Origin: Planctomycetaceae bacterium
Lineage (GTDB): Bacteria; Planctomycetota; Planctomycetia; Pirellulales; Pirellulaceae
NCBI GenBank assembly: GCA_018660825.1
Contig: JABJJO010000216.1
Span: forward strand, 1-64,000
Length of the DNA: 64,000 nucleotides
Reading direction: 5' to 3'
Shown: in pieces, positions 1 to 9,721 of the stretch
Numbering within the stretch: the first letter of the stretch is position 1
Layout: every line of letters begins with the position of its first letter
Translations under genes and position numbers: made by a program
Notes under the pieces: model-generated
Database searches by the model: none
What the model was told of the DNA's origin: nothing
The model's input: the letters and a program-made list of their open reading frames with translations, nothing else

Positions 1-901
1 AAGTAGCATTGTCGTCGCTTGGTACAAGTGTTTTGATCATTGTAATTTCGGTTTTGCGATCGACGTAATCATACCAATCCATATCGTTTGCCGGCTCAGG
101 CAACTTGGGAAACCAGCCGACGATTTCATCGAGGTGTTGCTTGTTGCAGTAGTGACTTAATGTTGCGAGACAGCGTCGAAGTTGCTCGGTGGTGGGATTC
201 TGTAGCGCGAAATCCTTGAGGACGGTATTCCCTTGAGAAGTCTGTAGTAACACATAACCGACTGTTTCACCGGTGTCACTACATAGCCAAAACCACTGGT
301 CATCTTTATGTTGTTGGACGATGTGTTCCCAATGATCGTCGTTACGATGAATAAAAAAAGGCTTTTCCTGGAAGTGCTGTTGGTAAATATTGGACAGTGC
401 TTGGAGGTGCTCGGTGGAATCAAATGGCTGTAACTTGAAACAGTCGCCTTCCGTAACGGACGTGTTCGATTTGATACAGATGTTGGGAGCCGCGCTGACT
501 TGATAGCCTAGTCGCTCATAGTAACTAGGAGCGATGTCCGAGAACAGCAGGCTCCATTTAACACCGGCCTGTTGCTCCGCGTTTTCTACAAACTCAAACA
601 ACTGAGGTACAAAACCTTGTCCACGATCTTCTGGTCGCGTGTGAACGCACCCGATAAAGATTGCCGGTTCAATGGAATCAGCAAGGCTAAGTTCGAAGGG
701 AAAGGCGCCAAGTGAACATGCAACCGTACCGTCAACACAACCGACGTACCAAGTAGCGCGTTGATGATGAGGTGAAACTAATCGTTGTTTGACGAAGTTA
801 TCAATTTGGGAATCGCCACCCCAGAATTCATGGACATTGCGAAATGCCGACGCTTTTTCAACTGAGTTTGCAAGGTGACAATCTAGTGGAGGCGTAGACA
901 T
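1..901 (-). CDS. GNAT-family N-acetyltransferase (3' end beyond window)
   Basis: The frame opens with ATG at 901 and stays open for 300 codons to the left edge, so the C-terminus is missing. Around residues 85-120 it carries a GNAT acetyl-CoA-binding motif: HTRPEDRGQGF, matching the R/Q-x-x-G-x-G/A signature, followed by a helix and then YYERLGYQ, the conserved GNAT beta5 region. The early position of the GNAT core and the long region after it recall two-domain acetyltransferases of the Eis type, but the substrate cannot be told from sequence. The start lies 4 bases after the stop of the sulfatase-esterase gene, so the two are probably one transcript. No signal peptide is seen, so it should act in the cytoplasm. 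Family call from seen motifs; partner role is inference. Confidence 0.8.
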   Translation of the reverse strand, partial: MSTPPLDCHLANSVEKASAFRNVHEFWGGDSQIDNFVKQRLVSPHHQRATWYVGCVDGTVACSLGAFPFELSLADSIEPAIFIGCVHTRPEDRGQGFVPQLFEFVENAEQQAGVKWSLLFSDIAPSYYERLGYQVSAAPNICIKSNTSVTEGDCFKLQPFDSTEHLQALSNIYQQHFQEKPFFIHRNDDHWEHIVQQHKDDQWFWLCSDTGETVGYVLLQTSQGNTVLKDFALQNPTTEQLRRCLATLSHYCNKQHLDEIVGWFPKLPEPANDMDWYDYVDRKTEITMIKTLVPSDDNAT

Positions 902-905
902 TGGG

Positions 906-3900
906 CTATTTGTATTTCCAATATTCGTCAAAAAACCCCGCGTCAACTATCTTGCCGGGGACAACATCATTGGGGGCAGTGGTGATATCGATGACAGCCC
1001 AGTCGGGCAGTTTGGGGTTTTGTAGCGAGTTGGTGCGATCGTGGCCTTCGCGATGGGTTGGACCACTGTTGATGACAATATATTTTTCAGGTGCCGTTGG
1101 ATTGGGCGTAATTAAAATAGGTACGTGTGTCCGGACATCATAATCTTTATTGTTGATATGTAATTGCTTAGTATCCCATTGGATCACACCAGTTTTTGTG
1201 AACGAATTTGAGAGCAGTTGTTTGAGCACTGAATTAGTTTGGAAATCACCCCATAGAATTAGATTGTAATTTTGCTGATCTTCCTTTGTGACGAATTTGT
1301 CTAGTTTGATGCGAGGTGTACCGCGATACAGTGATCGCCAGCGGTCAAGAAAATGTTGCGACTCAAATTTGATCCAACGTTCGACTTGGGGGTTTTTCGA
1401 TACTCCGCTAGGCAATACCACCAAGAAAGGATCTAAAAAAGCATCATCAATTGGGCCTTGCAGTTGTGGACCTTTGGAAATGCCTGCGGCGCGGTGATCG
1501 CCCAGTTTCCAATTTTTTTCAACCCTCGTGAAAACGACTGTTGCCCTGGATTGTTTTTCGGGCAGTGAAATAGAGTTACCATCAATGATGACGCTTCTAA
1601 GAGGACCTAACGGTCCAAATATTTTCTTCTCGATTTGAAAACAGGTGATATTTGTGGTTTGAATATCAACGACTCCATTGTCACGGATCTTCCCATCGAT
1701 ACGTGAGTCGAGCCAGTGCTGAGTGAGTTGCAAAGCTTGCACCCAGTGCATCCGGTTATATCGCAGTGTCCTAGTTTGCAAGTGGATTTCTGAGGGAACA
1801 TCCACTTGGCCGGTAGTCGCCGCATGTTCCATGCGTTGCATAATGTCCGCGAGCGATTCAGGAGCATAGCGATGCCCCATTTTGGGGCCAATGATATGGG
1901 TTAACGTTTGACCTTCCGCAATAAATGCACGCTCCATGACTTGAGCTGCCTGTATCTGTTTGTCGATTTCCCCGCTGTAAGCGACAACTGGAACATTAAA
2001 CAGATTGCGGACATATAATGGGATATCATAGGTTCCCCATAATGTTTGCACGTAGGGGGATGGATAGTTTTCGGGTTTGAGCTTTATATACTCTTTGGTT
2101 TCAGCGAAGCCCGCGCCAGGTGAGACGGCGACCCAGTGATCAGCATAATGGGCACCAACGTGCCAAGCTCCTGCACCGCCCATTGAAAAACCCATCAACA
2201 CGATTCGCTGGGTATCAATGTTGTAGTGTTGTTTTACGTTTTCAATACATTCGAGCACGTCAATTTCACCAGCTGATTTAAAACCCATGCAATGGCGCCC
2301 AAACGGGTGCAAGACAATGGCATTGCTGGGCGCAATGCGACCTGCTCGTGTCATTCGCTGGTGGATGAAATGCATGTCCGTGGTTTTATCCCCACGGCCA
2401 TGCAGCCAAACATAAAGCGGTACTGATTTGGTCAAATTGAGGTCTGCTGGGATCTCCAATCCGTAGGGTTGTGCTGAGCCATCAATGCTCGAGTAATAAC
2501 CGCGGACCACCAGGCCGTGAGCTTGGTGCCAATCTTGCTTGCCGGATGCTAGCAATTTGACGCGACGTTCTGCTTCAGTTAGAACCGCTTCAGCAACTGC
2601 GATTTGCCCCTGTGAATAGAATTCGGTGAATTCAACGGCTAATTCAACACTTTCGATAAGTGTTTGAATGTCAGCAGACAGGTTGACGGATTTCGAGGCA
2701 ACATTACTCCGTACATCTTGGATTACCGTTCTAGGGATTTGTGGTAACTGCATTGCAATGTTTAGGGCGGCGAGCCGCGACTTGAATTTGGCAATGACGC
2801 CTGTGTCTACTTGGATACCTGCCGGTGGAATCTTGCGGGTGATGGGTGCAATCGGCGGTAGTTCAGACTTGTCTCGTAAAACGACAGTGTTCTTAAGTTT
2901 AGTGCCGAAGCGTCGATGGAATTGGTCAGGCGTAAGTGGCGTGGGAATTTCGTCATCGGTGCGGGTAATCCACTTGTCAAGTTCACCACTGAGTCGTGAC
3001 TTGATCGCAGCTGTCGTCGGATCGGCGATAATATTGTTTAGTGAATAAGGGTCCTGCTCAAGATCGTATAATTCCTCGGCAGTTCGAGGGACAACAAAGC
3101 ATTGTCTCTGCTGTGGAGTTAATCTTCCCTGGGATTCTAACTGTTGCATTGCGTTGTACGTCAAACTGCGGACGGCGTCGGCTGGCGGTGTGGCTGGAAA
3201 TTCAGGGAATGAGTTACGTATGTAAAGGTACCGTTTGTCACGAACGCTCCGCTCATGTGCAGCGTAGTCATGCCAATTGTGTTCAGCAAAAACGTATTCT
3301 CGTGTACTTTGCCCCGTTGCATCTAATAACGGAACAAATGACTTACCTTGAAATGTATCCTGTGGATTAGCGGAGTTATTGATTCCAGCAAGTTCGAGTA
3401 TGGTGGGGGCGATATCAACGCTGCTTACTAAGTTTTTGTTAACCAACTTCGTTTTGATTTTACTGGGCCAATGTACGATGAAGGGCGTACGGATGCCACT
3501 GTCGTAGAGCGTTGTTTTACAGCGTGGAAATGGTCGGCCGTTGTCTGCCATAACTAAAATAAATGTGTTGTCCAATTCCCTTTGCCGTGTTAGTTCAGCA
3601 ACCACTTTGCCAACGTACTCGTCCATGCGACTGACTTCGTCGTAATATTGACCTAAATCGGACCGAGTGAGATCGGTGTCTGGTAAATAGGGTGGCACCA
3701 CAATGTCACTTGGTTCGTGCTGTTTTTCAATGGCGTTTGGTGACCAGCTTCGATGAGCGTCGTATGAAGCAAACCACATAAAAAACGGTTTGTTAGGTGT
3801 TCGGTTTTTCAGCGTGCTGACCCATTGTTCACATCCGCTAGGGCTGCCATTGGTAATTGCGTCAAAGTGTTTACGAGGAGCGGTGCCAAGATGCCACTTG

Positions 3901-4286
3901 CCAGATGCGGCAGTGTAATATCCGGCGGATTTTAATAGCTGGGGAAAGACGATTTGATTTATGGGCAATGGTTGGTGCAGTTCACCAGCACCAGTTGAAT
4001 GTGGATAGCGGCCAGTCATGATGCTACAGCGACTAGGACTACAGGAACTGGTTGTTAAAAAGGCGAGGTCAAACCGGATGCCATTTTTTGCTAGTTGGTC
4101 AACATGTGGAGTTTGAATATGGGGGTGGCCATAGGCGCCATAATCATTCCAACTAATATCATCACCGATGATGATGACAAAATTTGGGCGATCGTCAGCA
4201 AGTGAAGTTGCTGGGGCCAACCATCCATCCAGAGCCAAAAGTAAAGCGATTGCCAGAAGTAGAGGAGATTTGATGAAAAATGTCAT
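906..4286 (-). CDS. Secreted sulfatase fused to an alpha/beta-hydrolase esterase domain
   Basis: A long exported protein of about 1126 residues with a hydrophobic signal peptide ending near residue 30. Residues 35-480 are a type I sulfatase: paired Asp of IIGDD (42-43) bind calcium, and CSPSR (82-86) is the C-x-P-S-R site whose Cys becomes formylglycine. The surrounding SSCSPSRCSIMTGRYPHST resembles the sulfamidase/arylsulfatase branch. Residues about 500-880 form a second enzyme of the PHB-depolymerase/prolyl-oligopeptidase type, with LHGRGD and the nucleophile elbow GFSMGG (Ser about 701). The rest, to the C-terminus, is unassigned. Together this suggests removal of sulfate and ester groups from a marine polysaccharide. 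GTG at 4292 is an alternative start two codons upstream. It is followed closely by the GNAT gene and is divergent from the dehydrogenase at 4387. Confidence 0.9.
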   Translation of the reverse strand: MTFFIKSPLLLAIALLLALDGWLAPATSLADDRPNFVIIIGDDISWNDYGAYGHPHIQTPHVDQLAKNGIRFDLAFLTTSSCSPSRCSIMTGRYPHSTGAGELHQPLPINQIVFPQLLKSAGYYTAASGKWHLGTAPRKHFDAITNGSPSGCEQWVSTLKNRTPNKPFFMWFASYDAHRSWSPNAIEKQHEPSDIVVPPYLPDTDLTRSDLGQYYDEVSRMDEYVGKVVAELTRQRELDNTFILVMADNGRPFPRCKTTLYDSGIRTPFIVHWPSKIKTKLVNKNLVSSVDIAPTILELAGINNSANPQDTFQGKSFVPLLDATGQSTREYVFAEHNWHDYAAHERSVRDKRYLYIRNSFPEFPATPPADAVRSLTYNAMQQLESQGRLTPQQRQCFVVPRTAEELYDLEQDPYSLNNIIADPTTAAIKSRLSGELDKWITRTDDEIPTPLTPDQFHRRFGTKLKNTVVLRDKSELPPIAPITRKIPPAGIQVDTGVIAKFKSRLAALNIAMQLPQIPRTVIQDVRSNVASKSVNLSADIQTLIESVELAVEFTEFYSQGQIAVAEAVLTEAERRVKLLASGKQDWHQAHGLVVRGYYSSIDGSAQPYGLEIPADLNLTKSVPLYVWLHGRGDKTTDMHFIHQRMTRAGRIAPSNAIVLHPFGRHCMGFKSAGEIDVLECIENVKQHYNIDTQRIVLMGFSMGGAGAWHVGAHYADHWVAVSPGAGFAETKEYIKLKPENYPSPYVQTLWGTYDIPLYVRNLFNVPVVAYSGEIDKQIQAAQVMERAFIAEGQTLTHIIGPKMGHRYAPESLADIMQRMEHAATTGQVDVPSEIHLQTRTLRYNRMHWVQALQLTQHWLDSRIDGKIRDNGVVDIQTTNITCFQIEKKIFGPLGPLRSVIIDGNSISLPEKQSRATVVFTRVEKNWKLGDHRAAGISKGPQLQGPIDDAFLDPFLVVLPSGVSKNPQVERWIKFESQHFLDRWRSLYRGTPRIKLDKFVTKEDQQNYNLILWGDFQTNSVLKQLLSNSFTKTGVIQWDTKQLHINNKDYDVRTHVPILITPNPTAPEKYIVINSGPTHREGHDRTNSLQNPKLPDWAVIDITTAPNDVVPGKIVDAGFFDEYWKYK

Positions 4287-4386
4287 GGGCACTCGTGTCG
4301 TTGTTGAGGTTATTTGTCGTTCGACCTTTTGAGATCAAAATATCATTATACTTTAGATTGCACGCGCTGGATGCTGCTGTGATAAA

Positions 4387-5379
4387 ATGAAATATCCGTA
4401 TCCATTATTACCAATATTGAAAGCTGAACCGTTGCGCCCATCTTTGCCTCGAGTTATTACAGATGACAAGTTATCAGATAATCTGCATGAGCTGCTGGAA
4501 GGGAAAATCGAACGACTTCCGTGGGTAACGATCGATGGCCCAGCGGATGATTCAGTGGATGGCATTTTAACGTTTGGACACCATGCCGTGACAGCGGCAC
4601 AAATGGCTAATTTTTCCCAGCTAAAGGTGGTTAGTAATTATGGTGTTGGAGTGGATCACATCGAAGTCGCCGCTGCTACTGAATTGGGAATACCAGTGGG
4701 CAATACTCCCGACGTATTAACGAGTACTACGGCAGACATGGCACTGACGTTGATGTTGGCGGCGGCACGTCGAGTTCGTGAAGGTGACCAATACGCACGG
4801 TGTAGTGAATTTAAGGTGTTTGATCCAGCTTATATGTTGGGCACTGAAGTACATCATCAAACGGTTGGCATTATTGGCTTAGGCCGAATTGGATACCAAA
4901 TTGCTCGCCGATGTGCCGCTTTTGATATGGAGATTGTATATCACAAACGAACACAACTTGTGGACAATCCGGATCAATTGAATTTGACGTACACCAGTTT
5001 AGAGGAATTATTGAATCGGTCGGATTTTGTGATTGTGATATGTCCTCTTACTGATGAAACTACCGGTTTGATTGGTGTGCAAGAATTGGCCATGATGAAA
5101 AATTCAGCGGTGCTAGTGAATGTCGCTCGAGGTCCAGTTGTTTGCACTGAGGCATTGACCGTCGCACTGCGGGAAAAACAAATATATGCAGCTGGTTTAG
5201 ATGTAACGGATCCTGAACCACTACCACGTGATCATGAACTACTAACGCTCGACAATGTAATTATCACTCCACACCTTGGAAGTGCTACGATACAGACCCG
5301 GCGCAAGATGGCCGAGTTAACGGTTGTAAATTTAATGCTGGGACTTGCCGGAGAACCATTGGCACATAGCGTCAGTTGA
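4387..5379 (+). CDS. D-isomer-specific 2-hydroxyacid dehydrogenase
   Basis: A 330-residue NAD-dependent dehydrogenase of the phosphoglycerate dehydrogenase/glyoxylate reductase superfamily. The nucleotide-binding loop GLGRIG is at 164-169. The catalytic set is Arg248 (VNVARGP), Glu277 (DPEPLP) and His296 (ITPHLGSAT). Length and motif spacing are normal for a single-domain-pair enzyme without a C-terminal ACT domain, which argues against a dedicated serine-pathway SerA. It probably interconverts a 2-oxoacid such as hydroxypyruvate or glyoxylate with its D-hydroxyacid; the substrate is not decidable here. It is divergent from the sulfatase gene (100 bp apart) and 50 bp upstream of a PSCyt1/DUF1549 gene. 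Confidence 0.92.
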   Translation: MKYPYPLLPILKAEPLRPSLPRVITDDKLSDNLHELLEGKIERLPWVTIDGPADDSVDGILTFGHHAVTAAQMANFSQLKVVSNYGVGVDHIEVAAATELGIPVGNTPDVLTSTTADMALTLMLAAARRVREGDQYARCSEFKVFDPAYMLGTEVHHQTVGIIGLGRIGYQIARRCAAFDMEIVYHKRTQLVDNPDQLNLTYTSLEELLNRSDFVIVICPLTDETTGLIGVQELAMMKNSAVLVNVARGPVVCTEALTVALREKQIYAAGLDVTDPEPLPRDHELLTLDNVIITPHLGSATIQTRRKMAELTVVNLMLGLAGEPLAHSVS

Positions 5380-5429
5380 ATGTGTGATGAGGATAAGTAC
5401 TCAAGACGGTAGATTGACACGAATTTAAC

Positions 5430-8180
5430 ATGAAATTGAAAATCCCATTTCTGCTTCTGACTGTATTTTTATGTGTCAGCACCTCCGTTTTTATTCATGC
5501 TGATGAACCAATGGATTTTTCCGCGCAACAGATTGAGTTTTTTGAAAACAAGATTCGGCCTTTGTTGATCTCGCATTGCGTAGAGTGCCATGGAGCGGAC
5601 GTGCAGGAGTCTGAATTACGATTAGATTCTCGCGCAGCAATTGTCCAAGGTGCGGTCGCAGCAAAAATTGCCACCGTGCTTTCCTATGCTGGTGAGGTGA
5701 AGATGCCACCAGACGGTAAGTTATCAGATACTGAGATTGCAGCGGTGAAACAATGGGTGGCCATGAAGATGCCGTGGCCCAGTGGTGAGCAAGCCATGAT
5801 TGCCGGCGCCGCTACGTACGACACGATTCGACAGCAACATTGGTCTTTTCAGCCGGTGCAACAACCAGCGATTCCGACAGTGCAAGATAAACAGTGGCCG
5901 GAAAACCGCTTAGACTATTTTATATTGGCGAAGCTTGAAGCTGCAGGGCTTGCACCCTCACCCACAGCAGATCGACGGACGTTAATTCGACGTGTTATGT
6001 TTGATTTAGTCGGGTTACCTCCGACGCCGCAACAAGTTGCACGGTTTATCAATGACAAACAACCAAGTGCTTATGAGAGGTTGGTTGATCGAATATTGGC
6101 GATGCCACAATTTGGTGAACGTTGGGGACGACATTGGCTCGATGTCGCACGTTATAGCGACACTGTTGGCTACAACTTTATGCGTGAGCGTCGGTTTCCG
6201 TTTTCATATACATATCGTGATTATGTGATTCGTGCGATTAATGAAGACCGACCTTACGATGAATTTGTACAACAGCAGCTGGCAGCTGACTTGTTAGTGC
6301 TCGAGGATAAGCGAGATCTAGCGGCCATGGGGTTTTTGACCGTCGGGAGACAGTATCGCAATCAACAGTTGGACGTCGATGACAAAATTGACACCGTGAC
6401 TCGCGGAGTACTCGGTCTGACCGTGGCTTGTGCGCGTTGCCATGACCACAAGTACGATGCGGTCGCAACGGAAGATTATTATTCACTGTTTGGGGTGTTT
6501 GCCAGTTCAAAGAAGCCAGCGGAGTTACCTCTCATACAGAGCGAAGAAGACACGATTGGCTTTGCCGAATTTAGTAAAGGATTGGCTGAAATCCAAGCCG
6601 AGATCGATAATTACGATCGCGGTCGCGCCGCTGAATTTCGTAAAACGTTCCGTAATCAATTGACGGAATATTGGGTCAGGGCGGTGGGAAATCCAAATGA
6701 TGAACAAATAAAAGGGTTGGATTTTCTTACGGTAAATCGGATTCAAATTCGCCAAGGGCAGACTCAGGCATGGCGCGCGTGGCTGGTTCAACAAGCACAA
6801 TTGGATCATCCCGTACTTGGGGTTCTTAAGGCTTTAGCAACGGTGGCGGACCAAGAGTTTGCCGCTGCAGCGATGATGGTCAGGCAAAAACTTAACTCAC
6901 TTGAAGAAGGCACGCAAACGGGGCAAATCAATCCTATTATTAAACAGCGGTTTATTGATAACCCAGTGTCCAATAAAATTCAACTCGCACGTCTTTATGG
7001 AGATTTATTACAGGAGTTGCATCGGCAAGTTACGTCAGCGGGCGAAAAATTAACGGCGGCACAACAACAAGTGTATCAACTCGTTATTGCCCCAGGCACA
7101 CCCACAGATGTAACGTTGCAAAATGTCACCCAGTTTTATAATCGCGACGACACCAACAAACGTGCGCCTTTGGTAAGCAAAATTGACAAGCACAAAGCAT
7201 TTTCGCCGGGCAACCCTCCGCGCGCAATGATCCTTCAGGAAAACCCAAATCCCTATGACCCCCGAGTATTTATCCGCGGGCAAGCGGGTAGCAAAGGCGA
7301 CGCGGTTCCCCGGCAGTTTTTATATGTATTGGCTGGACCGGAACGCAAACCATATAAAAATGGTAGTGGTCGTCTCGAACTTGCTCAAGATTTATCGTCA
7401 TCCAATAATCCACTCACCCGTCGAGTTCTAGTGAATCGATTGTGGATGCATCACTTTGGATCATCATTCGTGGTAACACCAAGTGACTTTGGTGTGCGGT
7501 GCCCAGAACCTGTTCAGTTGAATGTAATGGATCACTTAGCCACGTTATTGTTAGGGCATCAGTGGTCGATGAAAGCCATTCACCGAGAAATTGTGTTGTC
7601 CGCTACGTATAGGCAATCTTCAGATTATCGCTCGGAGGCCAGTGAAATTGATCCGGAAAATGAATTGTATTGGCGTATGAATCGGCAGCGTTTGGAATAT
7701 GAAATTCAGCGGGATTCAATGCTAGCGGTTCTCGATGAACTAGATTTAAAGATGGGTGGTTTGTCGGAGGATTTAACGAATTCGACTTCGATTCGTCGGC
7801 GCGCGGTGTACACATTTATTGATCGGCAAGATTTACCTAATTTGCTGCGAGTGTTTGATTTTCCGAACCCAGACCAGCATAACGCGCAGCGCTCCAATAC
7901 GACTGTTCCTCAGCAAGCGTTGTTTTTGATGAATTCTCCCGCCGTGCTGCAACGTGTGCAGCGATTCGTGGCGAGTACGACCTTCCAGTCGATTAATAAA
8001 CCCGATCGCATCGAGTATTTGTACCAACGGTTTTTTCAGCGTTTGCCTAGCGAGGCGGAATTAGAGGTGAATCAGCAGTTTGTTAAACATGGTGCAGCGG
8101 CAGGCCAAGATAGCCGTCAAGTTTGGCAACAGTTGGTACAGTTGTTGTTGATGACCAATGAATTTAATTACCGCGACTAG
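5430..8180 (+). CDS. PSCyt1-DUF1549-DUF1553 planctomycete multidomain protein
   Basis: A 916-residue exported protein with a signal peptide (about 1-24). A planctomycete cytochrome C domain (PSCyt1) follows, with the haem-binding C-x-x-C-H site CVECH at 50-54. DUF1549 covers about 135-350, including the conserved FGERWGRHWLDVARY and ARCHDHKYD segments. DUF1553 covers about 630-880, with SGRLELA, NRLW and NRQRLEYE motifs. This architecture is almost confined to Planctomycetota and their relatives and is usually paired with DUF1501. The molecular activity is undescribed; a periplasmic redox role in breakdown of complex polymers is only a hypothesis. The DUF1501 partner here is convergent (38 bp between stops), unlike the co-directional pair at 19.6-24.6 kb. 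Confidence 0.93.
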   Translation: MKLKIPFLLLTVFLCVSTSVFIHADEPMDFSAQQIEFFENKIRPLLISHCVECHGADVQESELRLDSRAAIVQGAVAAKIATVLSYAGEVKMPPDGKLSDTEIAAVKQWVAMKMPWPSGEQAMIAGAATYDTIRQQHWSFQPVQQPAIPTVQDKQWPENRLDYFILAKLEAAGLAPSPTADRRTLIRRVMFDLVGLPPTPQQVARFINDKQPSAYERLVDRILAMPQFGERWGRHWLDVARYSDTVGYNFMRERRFPFSYTYRDYVIRAINEDRPYDEFVQQQLAADLLVLEDKRDLAAMGFLTVGRQYRNQQLDVDDKIDTVTRGVLGLTVACARCHDHKYDAVATEDYYSLFGVFASSKKPAELPLIQSEEDTIGFAEFSKGLAEIQAEIDNYDRGRAAEFRKTFRNQLTEYWVRAVGNPNDEQIKGLDFLTVNRIQIRQGQTQAWRAWLVQQAQLDHPVLGVLKALATVADQEFAAAAMMVRQKLNSLEEGTQTGQINPIIKQRFIDNPVSNKIQLARLYGDLLQELHRQVTSAGEKLTAAQQQVYQLVIAPGTPTDVTLQNVTQFYNRDDTNKRAPLVSKIDKHKAFSPGNPPRAMILQENPNPYDPRVFIRGQAGSKGDAVPRQFLYVLAGPERKPYKNGSGRLELAQDLSSSNNPLTRRVLVNRLWMHHFGSSFVVTPSDFGVRCPEPVQLNVMDHLATLLLGHQWSMKAIHREIVLSATYRQSSDYRSEASEIDPENELYWRMNRQRLEYEIQRDSMLAVLDELDLKMGGLSEDLTNSTSIRRRAVYTFIDRQDLPNLLRVFDFPNPDQHNAQRSNTTVPQQALFLMNSPAVLQRVQRFVASTTFQSINKPDRIEYLYQRFFQRLPSEAELEVNQQFVKHGAAAGQDSRQVWQQLVQLLLMTNEFNYRD

Positions 8181-8217
8181 AGTCTTGCAGCGAGAGCATC
8201 GATTTTGTGTTTGGCGA

Positions 8218-9681
8218 CTATGCTAACCAATCTGTTTTTACTTCACCGTGAACATCGGTGAGTCGATAGTCTCGGCCAGCGTAGCGGTATGTTAGTTGTT
8301 TGTGATCAAATCCGAGTAAATGCATCATCGTGGCGTGTAAGTCGTGTACGTGGACCGGGTTTTCTTCCGCTCGAAAACCGAAATCATCGGTCGCACCATA
8401 GGCTTGACCTCCTTGAATGCCTCCACCGGCGAGCCACATGCTGAAGCCCCAGTGGTTATGGTCACGGCCATTAATACGTCCTTGATTGGCACCCGCTTGA
8501 GGTAATTCGACGGTGGGTGTTCGCCCAAACTCGCCACCCCAAATAATCAAGGTTTCTTCAAACAACCCAAGTCGTTTTAGGTCAGACAACAAAGCGGCGA
8601 TCGCGCGATCTTGCTCTCCTGCTAAACGCCGATGGTTCTTTTCGATGTCATCATGATTGTCCCAAGGTTGGCCTTGCCCGTGCCAAAGTTGTACATACCG
8701 TACTCCGCGTTCTACAAGTCGCCGGGCGATCAACATCTGACGCGCTGGATGTCCGGGGCCGTAATTGTACAAAACGTGAGATGGTTCATCGGACACATCA
8801 AAGACATCACTGGCTTCCATTTGCATGCGATACGCTAATTCATAATTTTCGATGCGTGCATCTAGTTCTGCATCTTCGCCGCGTTGTTCCAAGTGTAATT
8901 TATTTAGCGCTCGCAAGGCGTCGAGTTGTCGGCGTTGATCTTTAAGGTTAATGGACTTGTTCTTGATGTTTTGAATCAGTTTGTCGACGCTGCGATGTTG
9001 GCTATCAATAAACGTACCTTGGTAAATTCCAGGTAAAAATGCGGACTGCCAGTTCTGTGCGCCTTTGATTGGATAGCCTTTAGGAGACATCGCAATGAAT
9101 CCGGGTAAATTCTGGTTTTCTGTTCCTAACCCGTAGGTTACCCAAGAGCCAACACTGGGCCGTGCTAAAATGGACTCCCCACAGTTCATAAGCAATAATG
9201 ACGGTTCATGATTGGGAACATCGGCATGCATACTTCGCACCACACAGATGTCATCGATGTGTGCTGCGGTTTTTTTAAATATTTCACTGACTTCAATGCC
9301 GCTTTCGCCGTACCGTTTGAATTTGAAGGGTGACGGGAAGCAAACACCCGTTTTTCGTTCGGTTCGCAGGTTACTATAAGGCAACGGTTTTCCGCCGTGT
9401 TTGGTCAACTCAGGCTTCGGGTCAAACGTGTCGACATGAGACGGGCCACCGTTACAAAAAATATGGATTACGTGCTTGGCTTTTGCCGGAAAGTGCGGTT
9501 TTTTGGGCGACAATGGTGTCTTAATCACTCCCTTGCGTTGCTGGCCACTGAGCATACCCGCGTCACCAAATAGGCTTGCTAATCCAAGCATCCCAAATCC
9601 AGTGCCACTGCGCTGTAATAACCGTCGCCGAGACATCCCGCTCACGAGTGCCGGATCACTTTGATGGATGCTATGGTTCAT
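8218..9681 (-). CDS. DUF1501 family protein, Tat-exported
   Basis: A 487-residue protein with an N-terminal twin-arginine signal (MSRRRLLQRSG then a hydrophobic stretch, residues 16-45). The DUF1501 body has HIFCNGGPSHVDTFDPKP, NHEPSLLLMNCGE, GGEFGRTPTVE and VHDLHATMMHLLGFDH, features that place the family near the alkaline phosphatase/sulfatase fold. Export through Tat implies a folded, possibly metal-loaded periplasmic protein. The enzyme activity is not established. It lies tail to tail with a PSCyt1/DUF1549/DUF1553 gene, its usual genomic partner. The following gene on the same strand ends 40 bp upstream. Confidence 0.93.
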   Translation of the reverse strand: MNHSIHQSDPALVSGMSRRRLLQRSGTGFGMLGLASLFGDAGMLSGQQRKGVIKTPLSPKKPHFPAKAKHVIHIFCNGGPSHVDTFDPKPELTKHGGKPLPYSNLRTERKTGVCFPSPFKFKRYGESGIEVSEIFKKTAAHIDDICVVRSMHADVPNHEPSLLLMNCGESILARPSVGSWVTYGLGTENQNLPGFIAMSPKGYPIKGAQNWQSAFLPGIYQGTFIDSQHRSVDKLIQNIKNKSINLKDQRRQLDALRALNKLHLEQRGEDAELDARIENYELAYRMQMEASDVFDVSDEPSHVLYNYGPGHPARQMLIARRLVERGVRYVQLWHGQGQPWDNHDDIEKNHRRLAGEQDRAIAALLSDLKRLGLFEETLIIWGGEFGRTPTVELPQAGANQGRINGRDHNHWGFSMWLAGGGIQGGQAYGATDDFGFRAEENPVHVHDLHATMMHLLGFDHKQLTYRYAGRDYRLTDVHGEVKTDWLA

Positions 9682-9721
9682 GTCGATCCATTAGGATTGG
9701 TTTGTTAATGGGGAGGGATTA

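Noticed and set aside
157-423. 88-residue minus-strand frame near the left edge
   Set aside because: It lies in another frame of the GNAT gene, whose frame is open from 901 to the edge and has clear family motifs.
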